A DNA stretch of 24,745 bases from NCBI GenBank assembly GCA_036897485.1, contig JAYMTF010001269.1, forward strand, positions 1 to 24,745. The letters run 5' to 3'. The position numbers and the translations under genes were made by a program. This DNA comes from Pelargonium nanum. Taxonomy: Eukaryota > Streptophyta > Magnoliopsida > Geraniales > Geraniaceae. Positions 1-9,443 of the stretch are shown in pieces. The notes under the pieces were generated by a model. That model did no database searches. It saw only the letters and a list, made by a program, of their open reading frames with translations, and had not been told where the DNA came from. Numbering within the stretch: position 1 is the first letter of the stretch; every line of letters starts with the position of its first letter.

Positions 1-57
1 TAACATTAATAAATTATTTAGTGCGAAAACCCGAGCGAAGTTGGGTACCAAAACTAG
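1..57 (+). mobile_element. Helitron 3' terminus (partial, enters from left edge)
   Basis: The window begins inside what looks like the 3' end of a Helitron. A short hairpin has arms ACCCGA at 29-34 and TTGGGT at 41-46, with one G-T wobble and a 6-nt loop. It is followed after 7 nt by CTAG at 54-57 and then a T. Plant Helitrons end in such a hairpin and a terminal CTRR, and insert between A and T without a target-site duplication. The body and 5' TC end lie outside the window, so family and autonomy cannot be judged. Confidence 0.6.
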
Positions 58-273
58 TTTATGTGAAAAGACATATTGTGATTGTTGCACCAAGCAAGGG
101 AAGAACCTCACAAAACTTGGTACACTGACTGAACAAAGTGAGTTGGCCAACTGCAAGATTTACCCTACACCATTTGTTATAAATTGGGTGGTGTTGAATA
201 TAATCACCTAATACCAGAAAACTTGGAGGATTGGGCATGACCTGAAATACCATGCACAGCTCTAAAACACTAC

Positions 274-280
274 TATAAAT
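274..280 (+). promoter_or_regulatory. TATA box of the GDSL gene
   Basis: TATAAAT lies 57-63 nt upstream of the favoured ATG at 337. It would place transcription start near 305 and give a leader of roughly 30 nt. No other comparably placed TATA element was seen between the Helitron end and the gene, although TTATAAATT also occurs near 177. Confidence 0.6.
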
Positions 281-336
281 CAAGATTCATCACAAACCAG
301 AACACAAGCAATAGAAAAAAAAGAGGAATGTGCAAG

Positions 337-1773
337 ATGGCAATGTCTCTGAGGCTGGCTTTTGCTGCCATGATCTTCACAGCCATGACAGCTGAGGTTT
401 CAGAGGCATCCCTTGTCACCTTCATCTTTGGAGACTCATTGACAGAAGTTGGAAACAACAATTTTCTTCAGTATTCGCTTGCGCGGTCCAACTATCCTTG
501 GTATGGGGTTGATTATGCTGGTGGCAAGGCTACTGGAAGGTTCACCAATGGGAGGACTATTGGTGACATAATTTGTATATTTTCTAATCCTCCCATCTTA
601 TTTGCTTTACTTTTTTGCAACATACATGTTTCGAGTTTTGTTGACATTTCTCATTTTAACTTTGTAGCTGCAAAGCTTGGCATTCCTCCACCCCCGCCTT
701 ATCTTTCCCTGTCTCAGAACGATGATGCACTCGCTAAAGGAGTTAACTATGCATCTGGTGGCGCGGGAATTCTCAACGAAACGGGACAATATTTCGTAAT
801 AATTATATACCTTAGCTGCATACATAATTCAACATCTGTCACATTCTTAAAAAATTTCTAATTGTTGTGCAATGTGATGTAGATTCAGAGGCTGTCCTTT
901 GATGATCAAATAAATTATTTCAACAAGACCAAGCGGAGAATCAAGGCAAAACTAGGAGAAGAAGCAACAACCAAGCTCTGCTATGAAGCCATATACTTCA
1001 TTGGAATTGGTAGCAATGACTATGTCAACAATTTCTTGCAACCATTTCTACCAGATGGACAACAGTACACACATGATGAATTTGTGGAACTTCTGGCCTC
1101 AACCTTAACCAAACAATTTTCGGTAACGCGTTTCACATTATACATTTCATGCTAGCTCAAGCTAATTCATTTGTTATTTATGCATTAATGTATGTTACAT
1201 ATTTGCAGAGGCTATACGAGCTCGGTGCACGAAAGATGGTGTTCCATGGACTAGGACCACTGGGTTGCATACCTTCTCAGAGGGTGAAATCAAAGAAAGG
1301 ACAGTGCTTGAAGCAAGTCAATGAATGGGTTCTTGAATTCAACAACAGAGTCAAGAAACTACTAAAATCCTTGACTCGCGGTCTCAAACATGCTCAACTC
1401 ATATTTGCAGATACGTATCCTGCAGTTTTAGATCTAATCAACAATCCTTCTGCATACGGTAATTACCTACCAGTACCCACCAATATATATAATATGATTT
1501 ACTGTCTCAATTTAGTAGTTTGTTTTGTTTTGACATGTTTGGTTTGGTTTGGTTTCAGGTTTCAAGGTGTCTAATACTTCTTGCTGCAATGTGGACACAA
1601 GCGTTGGTGGGTTATGCTTACCAAACTCAAAACTATGCAGAAATCGCACCGAATATGTGTTCTGGGACGCATTCCATCCCTCGGATGCTGCAAATGCTGT
1701 GCTTGCTGATAAGCTTTTCTCTTCCATATTTGCTGCTTCTGCTCCTGCTCCTTCCCCAACACCAAATCACTAG
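337..1773 (+). CDS. GDSL esterase/lipase (SGNH hydrolase), five exons
   Basis: Predicted secreted ester hydrolase of the plant GDSL family; the substrate cannot be told from sequence. Exons: 337-574, 668-795, 883-1122, 1209-1458, 1559-1773, all introns GT-AG, giving 356 aa, the usual length. Residues 1-24 form a hydrophobic signal peptide. Block I is FIFGDSLTEVGNNN with nucleophile Ser34; GVNYASGGAGILNETG is at 104-119; block III GSND is at 165-168; block V is DAFHPSD with Asp322 and His325, so the Ser-Asp-His triad is complete. The protein resembles the Arabidopsis At5g37690/At1g74460 type of GDSL lipase. It ends in an Ala/Pro/Ser tail (344-354). An in-frame ATG at 328 would add three residues; 337 is preferred for its AAGATGGC context and cleaner signal peptide. 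Intron 1 is 93 nt, in frame and stop-free. Confidence 0.95.
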
Positions 1774-3040
1774 AAACATATTATATTCCTAATGTCAATT
1801 GAGTTCACATTATCCATAAATATATATATATATTGGGTTATGGACTAATCATTGATCCGCAAAAAGTGAAAACAACTCATTCATATTGTTATTTAGTACA
1901 TCAGATCCTCAATCATCATAATTTTACTCATTGACAAAAAGATAATCTCTGACCATTATTAAACATAATATTTATATTTATTGTTAGAGATTTATGTTAA
2001 AATCACATTGACGTAGATGAGAAATTGTAGGAGGAAAATAACTACCCCAATTCGTGATTTCTTTTCCTTTGTCTGGTTTGTTTCAAACTTCCAATGGAGG
2101 CTGAATCATTAAACATGTTGCACTGTTGCAGAAACAACTTGTATACCACTTAAACGCCGGTTACAATATTCTTCTCCCTTGTCATTAGGGTGGTGTTCAC
2201 GTTGAGTAGAATTTTTAGCATTCTATTAAACGATACAATTTGAACGTGACTCAATTATTAAACATATTGAGTTATACAAACACAACTTATTTATGTGCAT
2301 GTTATGATTTGAAATCGATACATATGTTGGGATTGGAATTGGGATTAGGTATAGATTGTCTTTTCAAAGAGCATCTTAAAAAAATTGATTAGGAATTAAA
2401 ATTCTAACATTTATGCAAAATTTACTTCTGTTTTTACATAAAGGCTACTTCCCTTAGAACAAGGTCACAAAGTAGCAACCATAATCGATACATCAAGCTC
2501 AGACTCTTGACTATTCGGATTGCAACATGTCACACATAAATAGACATAGTTCAGAGAGACTAATGATAAATTCAGATATGTATAAGCTTCCCGGAGAAAT
2601 CATAAGAATGTGAATTATGTCAATTGACTTAATTAATTTTTTTTAAAGTGAATTGACATTATTAATTAAAAACACAAGAAAAGATTTTTTTTAATAAAAT
2701 TAGCATCAGGAGTTTTAAGTTGAACGAACTGGTGGATTTCACATAGGAAATGTATAGCTATTGTCCTAGTTATCCGCCTTGATCCATGGTCTACACGACC
2801 CAACCCACCGACTCACTCCCAAAATTGTTCGTCGAACTCAATATAATTCGAGTCATGTACGTTGCCACCCCTACTTAACCATACTTGATTAGTGTTACAC
2901 CGAGATATGTAATGTTTTAATAACCGAACTGTACTGGGGTCGATCACTCATGTTCGTTTTTGTCAGACTTTTGAGAGATTTTGGATTGTATTGAAGCAAA
3001 ATAAGAACAAAAACTAATTTCAATCATTTTTTCTGTTCTG
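1774..3040. other. Intergenic, AT-rich; possible MITE fragment
   Basis: No supported gene. It contains the 3' flank of the GDSL gene with a short (AT)n run near 1820-1834. On the - strand at about 2790-2876 there is a stretch beginning TAGGGGTGGCAACG, which resembles the end of a common non-autonomous plant DNA transposon type. No partner end or target duplication was found, so the element call is weak. Confidence 0.3.
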
Positions 3041-3656
3041 ATTTGTCTATAAGAGTTCATGAAAAATGTCATTTATTAGAACAATTCAATTTTATGCCAT
3101 GTCGAATAAAATACAGTAGTGCCATGGCAAATCTGTTGCAAAAAGAAATTAAAAAACAGATAGTAATGTGTGTGGATAGGTTGCTCTCAGATAAGGGCCA
3201 AATTTGTCCACATGAGAGAACTAGAAATGAGCCAATCCTCCAATTTAATCCCAGAAATGGCTATGCCAACGAATCTCTGCTTGAAAAAGCCTTCCGCTCT
3301 CTCTAAAAGGAAGCAACGATAGTGCTTACACTCGTAGAGAAGAGAATCATTCGGCAATTGCAAGAATAAGATCTTCAACTGTAGCAATTTCCAGGCTAAA
3401 CAACAAGGATTTAAACCCAATCCCTAGTCTCTTTTCGGTGTGGTTAAAGCAAAAACAATCATCATCGAGCACATCCACAGGAAAATTACATTCGTAAAAC
3501 AGAAAGAAAAACAATAAAACACCGATTCTATTAGGCTTTATGTGTTTGTAATGCGAAAATTTTGTGAAACTTACGAGAAAAAGCAAGAAACCATGGGAAA
3601 TTTAGGAATCCACTTGTCCAGAAGTGTCTATAGAAAATTGATTTAGCATCTCTACG

Positions 3657-3725
3657 TATTCTCTGTGTTGTTGATAAACACATCGAAACATAGATATTCG
3701 CTGTGTTATTGATAAACACATAGAA
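3657..3725. repeat. 31-bp direct repeat, two copies
   Basis: Copies at 3657-3687 and 3695-3725 match at 28 of 31 positions and are separated by 7 bp. They share the core GTTNTTGATAAACACAT and lie just downstream of the orphan - strand promoter, probably within its transcript. Confidence 0.75.
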
Positions 3726-3810
3726 TCATAGCTAGATGCTGAAATTGTGAAAGTGATGAGGAATTTTCTACCAGAAAAACGAAATAAATTGAAACAAATG
3801 AACATTGGCT

Positions 3811-4080
3811 TCTAGGGTTTTATTTGCAGAGATACGTAGGAGAGAACCGATGATTGCTGCTTATGTTATGTAAATATATATACTGGTAAGGCTTTAGGGT
3901 TGTGAATTTGTGAGAAACAATCTATTAATTGGTCATAATATTATAGTAAATTACGAATTTGCCTTGCAAGTTTGTTACCACGTTTTCCATTCATTACGGC
4001 CCATGGTGTATCGTGATCGACCTATTCGGTTAGGAGATATTTGGATCGGGCCCAAATCCCTTTCCTATGAATCAGCCCAA
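3811..4080 (-). promoter_or_regulatory. Housekeeping-type promoter, - strand, with no recognised gene
   Basis: Read on the - strand, three site II boxes (TGGGCT at 4074-4079, TGGGCC at 4049-4054 and 3998-4003) precede a telo-box-like AACCCTAA (3894-3901), a TATATATA (3875-3882) and a perfect telo-box AAACCCTA (3813-3820) about 55 nt below the TATA. In plants, site II plus telo-box marks promoters of ribosomal-protein, other translation-related and some snoRNA genes. Downstream to about 3040 the - strand has only short overlapping ORFs (60-79 aa) with no family I recognise. A possible splice donor TCGTAAGT occurs near 3570. The target may be a non-coding RNA, a poorly visible spliced small gene, or a decayed gene. 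Confidence 0.4.
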
Positions 4081-4269
4081 TCAATAAGTGCTAGAGATGC
4101 TAAATCAAGCGCTTAAAACAACTTTTAAAATGTTTAAACTCTCTCACCTTCTCATACCATGAGCTAAAAAAATTTGTTTCTTAAAACTTGATTGCATGCC
4201 AACTGATCCGAGGAAGATGTACTAGGCGTATGTATGACTCATTCAAATCACATACTCGAAAAATCGTTT

Positions 4270-4385
4270 TTCATTTTTTTTAAAATTTTTTATAAGCAAG
4301 CGTATCAATCGAAGCTCGAAACTGTGACCTCTGGAGAAGCAAACAACCTCAAGCCGATTGCTTCGAAACCAACTATATGTCAAAC
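4270..4385 (-). mobile_element. Possible tRNA-derived SINE remnant
   Basis: The - strand reads AGTTGGTTTCGAAGC, later AGAGGTCACAG and GTTTCGAGCTTC, then an A-rich stretch. This arrangement, with a B-box-like GTTTCGAGCTTC followed by A-rich DNA, resembles decayed plant SINEs. The A box is poor and no target-site duplication was identified, so this is tentative. Confidence 0.3.
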
Positions 4386-4742
4386 TTTTGTCTTTGTCAA
4401 TGTGCTTACATGACATTCTTTATTTGATTAGTTTGAGATTTTAGGGATCAAGAAGTGTTACCAAACAAGCCAATTTAGCTCCCCTTCAATTCGTAATTCA
4501 CGTGGAATAAGAAATGAAAGAATACATGAACTAGAAAACTTCAATAAAAATTATAATCATAAAGAATAGAATTTAGGCCCATCAGCTCCTTTTTATACAA
4601 AAATGAATGGATCCTGAAAATGGCCTGCTTCACTATGACTTTGTTCAAGGAAAAGTCTACAGCTCCTAATATGATATCACCATATCATAACATAATATCC
4701 CAAAATTTTCCAAGAAGCCACAAAACTGGAGGATCACACAGT

Positions 4743-7700
4743 CTACAAGAAAACCGCACTCCATATTAGAATTCTGATTGCCACCCACAGACCATTCAAA
4801 GAACCACTGTAAAATTTGCTTGCAGGAGAATCTGAACTTGTGGAGTTCATGGATGGAGCTGTGACATTTGAAAAGGTGCCATTCATGCCAAGACTGCAGG
4901 TACAACAAATCATTCACAAAGAGATGTTAAGTTGCTATATTGATAATTGGTTTTTATATTTATCTTCTACAAATCATTAATGGGAAAAGTTATGCTAGTT
5001 GAAGTATTTACCTTCCTGAGAAAATACAGGAACCATGACCTGTGCCATCAAAAGAGAAGTATAATGAAGTCAAAAATCATATGACCAAGCAAATTATGTG
5101 AAAGAAAATAGACGCAATGGTTTATGAGTGTGATCTTACTTGGATCTGTAGTGGTGACTGCAGCTACTCCATTGAAGTCACATGCATCAGAAGCCTTCCC
5201 CATCTTATGATAGTAAGTGTCAAAAGCGTATGTTGCATGCGCTATAACATTGTCTGGTTCGTAGCACGATTGTCCCTGCTTCAAGGCCGAGCAATCCACC
5301 TTGCCTGGTCCACAAGCCCAATCTAAAGCAGCTTGCAGCATCTTAGGATCGGCGCCATCCTTTGCAGCACAGAATGTTTGGTTTGTTGTGTCGTTTGACA
5401 ACATCTGTCCTGAATCTGTCAAGTGCAAAATGTATGTAGGCACTCCATTTGCATCAAACAAACCCCAGTTCTTTTCTGAAACTGGCCCGGGTTTTGTGTC
5501 CTCGTTGTATAGCTCGTAAATGTAAGTACTAACAGCAATTCCAGGGTACTTGGGAGTTCCAGTCTTGTTCAGCACATGTTTTATCAAATTGCTGTTGTAT
5601 GTGTTGGCGTTTTCTGTGGTCGCGTCTGGCTCATTGGAATCACCTTTTGATGGCCAGCCTGTTTCAGTCACTACAACGGGAACATTGGTGAAATTCAGAA
5701 AAGCCATAGCAAAGTACGAGGCATCAATCGTTGCATCAAAGACGTTGGAGTAATGGAGAAGGGTGTTAGCATCAACAGCCTCTTTGTTTGGAGGGAGGGG
5801 CTGGAAGAGCGCATAGTCTAATGGAATTACACCATTTGATTGCATGTAGTCATAGTAAGGGTATACGTTGAGCATGAGAAATGAGTCGGTGGACTGTAAG
5901 AAATTGAGCATGGGGACCAAAACCGAGTTCAATGAGCGGTTAAAGAAGGCTTGGGAAGGTGGGAATGGGTCAAGGATGATAGAGGAAGAAATGGGAGTTG
6001 AAACCTTGATTTGGCGGTCAAGGTTAGATGCTACAAGGGCTAAGTGGATGTATTTAAGAGCATTTATAAGGACAGGTGCTGCATTAGGGAGGGCTGTTAG
6101 GACCTCAGACCCAACTGAAATGGCAGTTATGTTGGTTGCAGGGTAATAGGCAACAACATTGCGGGATACCCAATTAGCTGCAGTGGAATTTGACTGGCCA
6201 ATGCCAAGAATCTGGTCATTGGGCACCGAAACAACCACTTCAATGCCTGTGTTTGCAAGTGCGACAAGCATGCCACGATCCGCATCGTATAGGCGTATAT
6301 GACGTATGTGCTGAGCTTTGAGCAGGGCTACTACTTGAGTTGGGTGTGGCATATCTGAGAGGTCTGTTCCAATATTAACACCAATATATGGTGCATCTGC
6401 AAGAAAGAAATGGGCCACCAAAATGACTTCCAATATCCAAACTCAAATCTCAATAAGCAACATTGGTCAAGGAAGCCAACCACAATCCTATCAATTGCTA
6501 CACTTGATTCACACAATTCATTCAACAAAGAGATCAGAATGGACTGAAACTCAAAATGCATATATAAGGTAGGCATGTAAGAGCTTAAGGTCAACTTTAA
6601 CACAATCCTGCAACTGCCCCTTTTGGGAAAATAAACTCAATACATTCCTTGCCCTGAAAAGTTGCAAAATGCGACAAGGTAGTGCAACAGCGCAGCATGT
6701 AAGCAACTAAGCACCACATGTTATGGCTTTATTTAGTAATGAGAATTGAATATGCTTACAGCTAGAAATCTAACTTATTCTCAAGACATTTTGGAATAGT
6801 TTTATTGGTCGCATAAGGAATGTATTTTGGCAATATGAAAACAAAATTATACAATACAAAAAGAGAGAATGTCAGCTCAATTTTTGTACTGAACATGGAG
6901 CTCGAATTCAAGTAAAGATAAAGTAATACTCCCTACAACCCAAAATATGTGTCTTATGTCTTGCACTTTTGTCTCAAAACAAGTGTATCTATTCTTTTTA
7001 AGAAGTTAACATAAATTATCAATAGCATGTCTATAATAAGTTAGTTGGTATCCTCATGCACATGAGGATTCAAACATTAACTAACTTTTTTTCAATTATT
7101 CTTAAAATTGAAGTTGGACACTCATTTTGACACGGATTGAGAGAGTACTAACATAACATTGAAAAATGAACTAGCTAGCCAGTGGGGAGGATGGTGAGCA
7201 TTGAGCAAGTGGCAGTGATGGCAGATGCAATATTAAATGTAAAAACCTCATTTCCCATATCTTCACCAACTTCAATAAGTGAAACTGCTTTGACCATTTG
7301 ATTTTGTGCTACCAATAAAATTTATACAAAGGGCAAACGAAATATAGGTGGCATTTAATACACTTTACTCTTGTAATGAAATTTCAGCCTGCTCCAGCAA
7401 GTTTCTAGGTGACTGTGCTTCTTTACCATTCCAATTTTCTAATCCACATTTGTAGAAATTCAATAAAGAAGAGGAAAGCTGGTCTCCACAATACATATAG
7501 AGACAATGTTACTACCATTACTGTAAATGGATATAAAAATGGGCCTTATCAATTGCATTCAATAACAAAACAAATCAATACAATGGAATACATTTATGGC
7601 CACAACCTCCCCTCTGCACTTTTTTAATTCAGTAGTTAATATCTCAACAAACCCAGGTCTATGAATGAAGCCAAAAGAGAACAGACAACACAAGACACAG

Positions 7701-8028
7701 ACACAAAACATCAGTTTCACATAAAAATGTAATCTTGCAAAGGGGATCCAATTGAGAGAAGACATGCATGCAGATACTATTGAGATCAATCAACACACCA
7801 AGAACCCTATAGAACATAACAACTAAATATAAAGTTAATCCCCAAGAAAAAAGAAGCAAAACACACCACATTGCTCACAAATGCAGATTAAAAAAAAACA
7901 GAGAAAATAAGAATAGAAGACATACCATAATCAGCAGCACTAACAGAAGAAACTGCAAAAAGAAGAAATATGGTGAGGAAAGCCATGGAATCAAATAAAT
8001 GTGTGGGAAGAATGTGGAGAGAAGCCAT
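4743..8028 (-). CDS. GH17 beta-1,3-glucanase with X8/CBM43 domain and GPI-anchor signal, four exons
   Basis: Predicted to cut beta-1,3-glucan (callose) at the outer plasma membrane or plasmodesmata. Exons on the - strand: 8028-7926, 6396-5140, 5039-5012, 4893-4743; all junctions GT-AG and in phase, giving 512 aa. A signal peptide occupies about 15-32. The GH17 barrel runs from about 36 to 365, with VGSEVLT (Glu132, the conserved candidate acid residue) and the family signature VVVTETGWPSKG, nucleophile Glu279. The X8 domain has all six cysteines (377, 396, 403, 412, 440, 458). A Ser/Thr-rich linker (463-494) and hydrophobic tail (498-512) fit a GPI signal, although the tail is short and contains Arg503. 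It closely resembles the Arabidopsis At2g01630/At1g66250 type. An in-frame Met15 (position 7986) would give a more typical signal peptide and 498 aa; which start is used is undecided. Intron 1 is 1529 nt and carries a MITE; exon 3 is only 28 nt. Confidence 0.95.
6927..7147. mobile_element. Decayed Stowaway-like MITE in GH17 intron 1
   Basis: The left end reads TA-CTCCCTACAACCCAAAATA and the right end CACGGATTGAGAGAG-TA. Both resemble the Stowaway/Tc1-mariner ends (CTCCCTCCGT and its complement) flanked by TA duplications. The terminal repeats are imperfect (CTCCCT against CTCTCT), so this is an old copy. Length is about 217 bp between the TA sites, normal for such MITEs. Confidence 0.55.
7038..7087. 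repeat. Hairpin-forming inverted repeat inside the intronic MITE
   Basis: The outer arms AAGTTAGTT (7038-7046) and AACTAACTT (7079-7087) and inner arms ATCCTCATG (7050-7058) and CATGAGGAT (7061-7069) are all perfect, with a 2-nt inner loop. The two stems are separated by a 3-nt against 9-nt internal loop. In the GH17 pre-mRNA this would fold into a stable hairpin. Confidence 0.75.
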
Positions 8029-8131
8029 GATTGAAGAGAAAAGAGAGAAGTGGAGAAGGTAAGAATATGTTGTGGAAACGGAGCAAGAAAGGTCGGTGGG
8101 GTAAAGGTAAGGTATTTATCTCAAGACAGAG

Positions 8132-8160
8132 ATATATAGATGGATCCCACAGATCACGTG
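8132..8160 (-). promoter_or_regulatory. TATA box and G-box of the GH17 gene
   Basis: On the - strand, TATATAT (8138-8132) lies about 105 nt upstream of the first ATG at 8028. A perfect G-box CACGTG (8155-8160) sits 16 bp further upstream. G-boxes bind bZIP and bHLH factors and act in light and abscisic-acid responses. The close G-box/TATA spacing supports this as the core promoter and implies a leader of roughly 75 nt. Confidence 0.6.
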
Positions 8161-9158
8161 GAATTATTGTCAGCCAGATCGAACGGTCAAGGAATCATCA
8201 AGAAATGTAACAGCAAAGTGGCTTGTGGTGTTGGGATTGTGTTGTGTGTAGCCGTTACTTGGCTTTTACAGTTGCATGAAGCAGTCGAGAATCATCGAGT
8301 AGAGTAGATTTGTGTGTATTTACGAGGAGCAGACGTGGGGCCCCATAATGTACAAACAAACGAAAGGACAGCATGTGGGGGACACCAGAAACAGAAGTTC
8401 AAACCAGCTGGTTTCCATTCCAACGGTCACATTTACCCTCCCTACGAACTAGTTACTCGTAAATATTTTAATAATTGCCTTCTTTTTCCTATTATCGTAT
8501 ATGATGATGGGAGAATAATATGTTTCTCTTATGGAAAATTTAACTTTTGAGGTTTTTTTGAGCTAATGATGTAATACTTTCTTGACGATAAAAAAAATAT
8601 ATATGAGCTTATTTTATTTTATTTTTTGCTACAACCACATTGATTTTTGTTATACTCAAGTCTTAATAAAAAAAAAATTGAACGCCAAGTCTTAATAAAT
8701 TAATTAGACTACAGCTAGTTGAATCTAAAAAAAACTATACATACTTAGAATGTCTCATGTGGATAGTGTAATTGCTTAGTTGAATTAGTTAAAAACTTGT
8801 TTTTCCTATTTTCATTCGTTGAATACAAAATCTACTTTTTTAGTTTTGTAAATATTAAATATGAGATAATTAGAGATGGAGTGCTTTTATTCTTATACAC
8901 CAATGCCTTTTGCTGTAACAAATTCACGAGTTTGTAACTAACATGTCTTATGTATATTGTAGTAACGAATGATAAGTTGAAAACAAACTAAACAATAAAA
9001 GAGTACAGTCCCTCTAAAACATAGGGAGCAATAAGTTTGAAATGTTGAATATTCCTTGATCCAACTCATATGTTCAGATCAACTATAATCACATCACAAA
9101 TTTTGGTTTTATTCTGTTAGATTTAGACAAAGACAGAGGACTGACTGTGACTATCCTA
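8161..9158. other. Intergenic upstream of GH17; nothing definite
   Basis: AT-rich with short A and T runs. A near-duplicated AAGTCTTAATAAA occurs at about 8658 and 8687. A 78-codon open frame at 8314-8550 has no recognisable domain. I see no gene or clear element here. Confidence 0.4.
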
Positions 9159-9159
9159 A

Positions 9160-9443
9160 TGGGCTTTAATAATAATTTATTGGGTCCATAAGCGTGAGGC
9201 CCAATAACATATTGTGGAATGAACAACGAGGCGCTCAAAAGTCAAAACTTGTCTTCCAGCCCGAGCCATCAAAAGTTGCTTCTTCTTCATCATCCTGGCC
9301 CAACTCAATACTAAATAAGTTTCCAGAATAGAGAAACCCATGGGCCATCACCTAATGGGGTAGCTATTGTTACTAAAGAGGCCCATTCTCTAAATAAACA
9401 ATCCAGGAATCAGGTCTAGGCCCATTAACAAAACCAATATAAG
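9160..9443. promoter_or_regulatory. Cluster of six site II (TGGGCY) boxes with a TATA-like motif
   Basis: Six TGGGCC/TGGGCT boxes lie within 265 bp: + strand at 9160-9165 and 9341-9346; - strand at 9198-9203, 9297-9302, 9380-9385 and 9419-9424. An ATATAAG motif follows at 9437-9443. TGGGCY boxes bind TCP factors and mark promoters of plant housekeeping genes. No gene is recognisable to the right. The GH17 promoter is 1 kb to the left and could use this region as distal DNA. Confidence 0.4.

Noticed and set aside
680-700. Stretch in GDSL exon 2 resembling the miR394 sequence (TTGGCATTC and following).
   Set aside because: The match is in the sense direction and partial, encodes the conserved LGIPPPPP segment, and has no foldback partner. 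It is neither a microRNA gene nor a target site.
3043-3306. 87-codon + strand frame.
   Set aside because: No recognised domain, and it lies opposite the transcript expected from the - strand promoter at 3.8-4.1 kb.
5868-6146. Open frame of 92 codons on the + strand.
   Set aside because: It is the antisense shadow of GH17 exon 2. The - strand frame has the family motifs and consistent splice sites.
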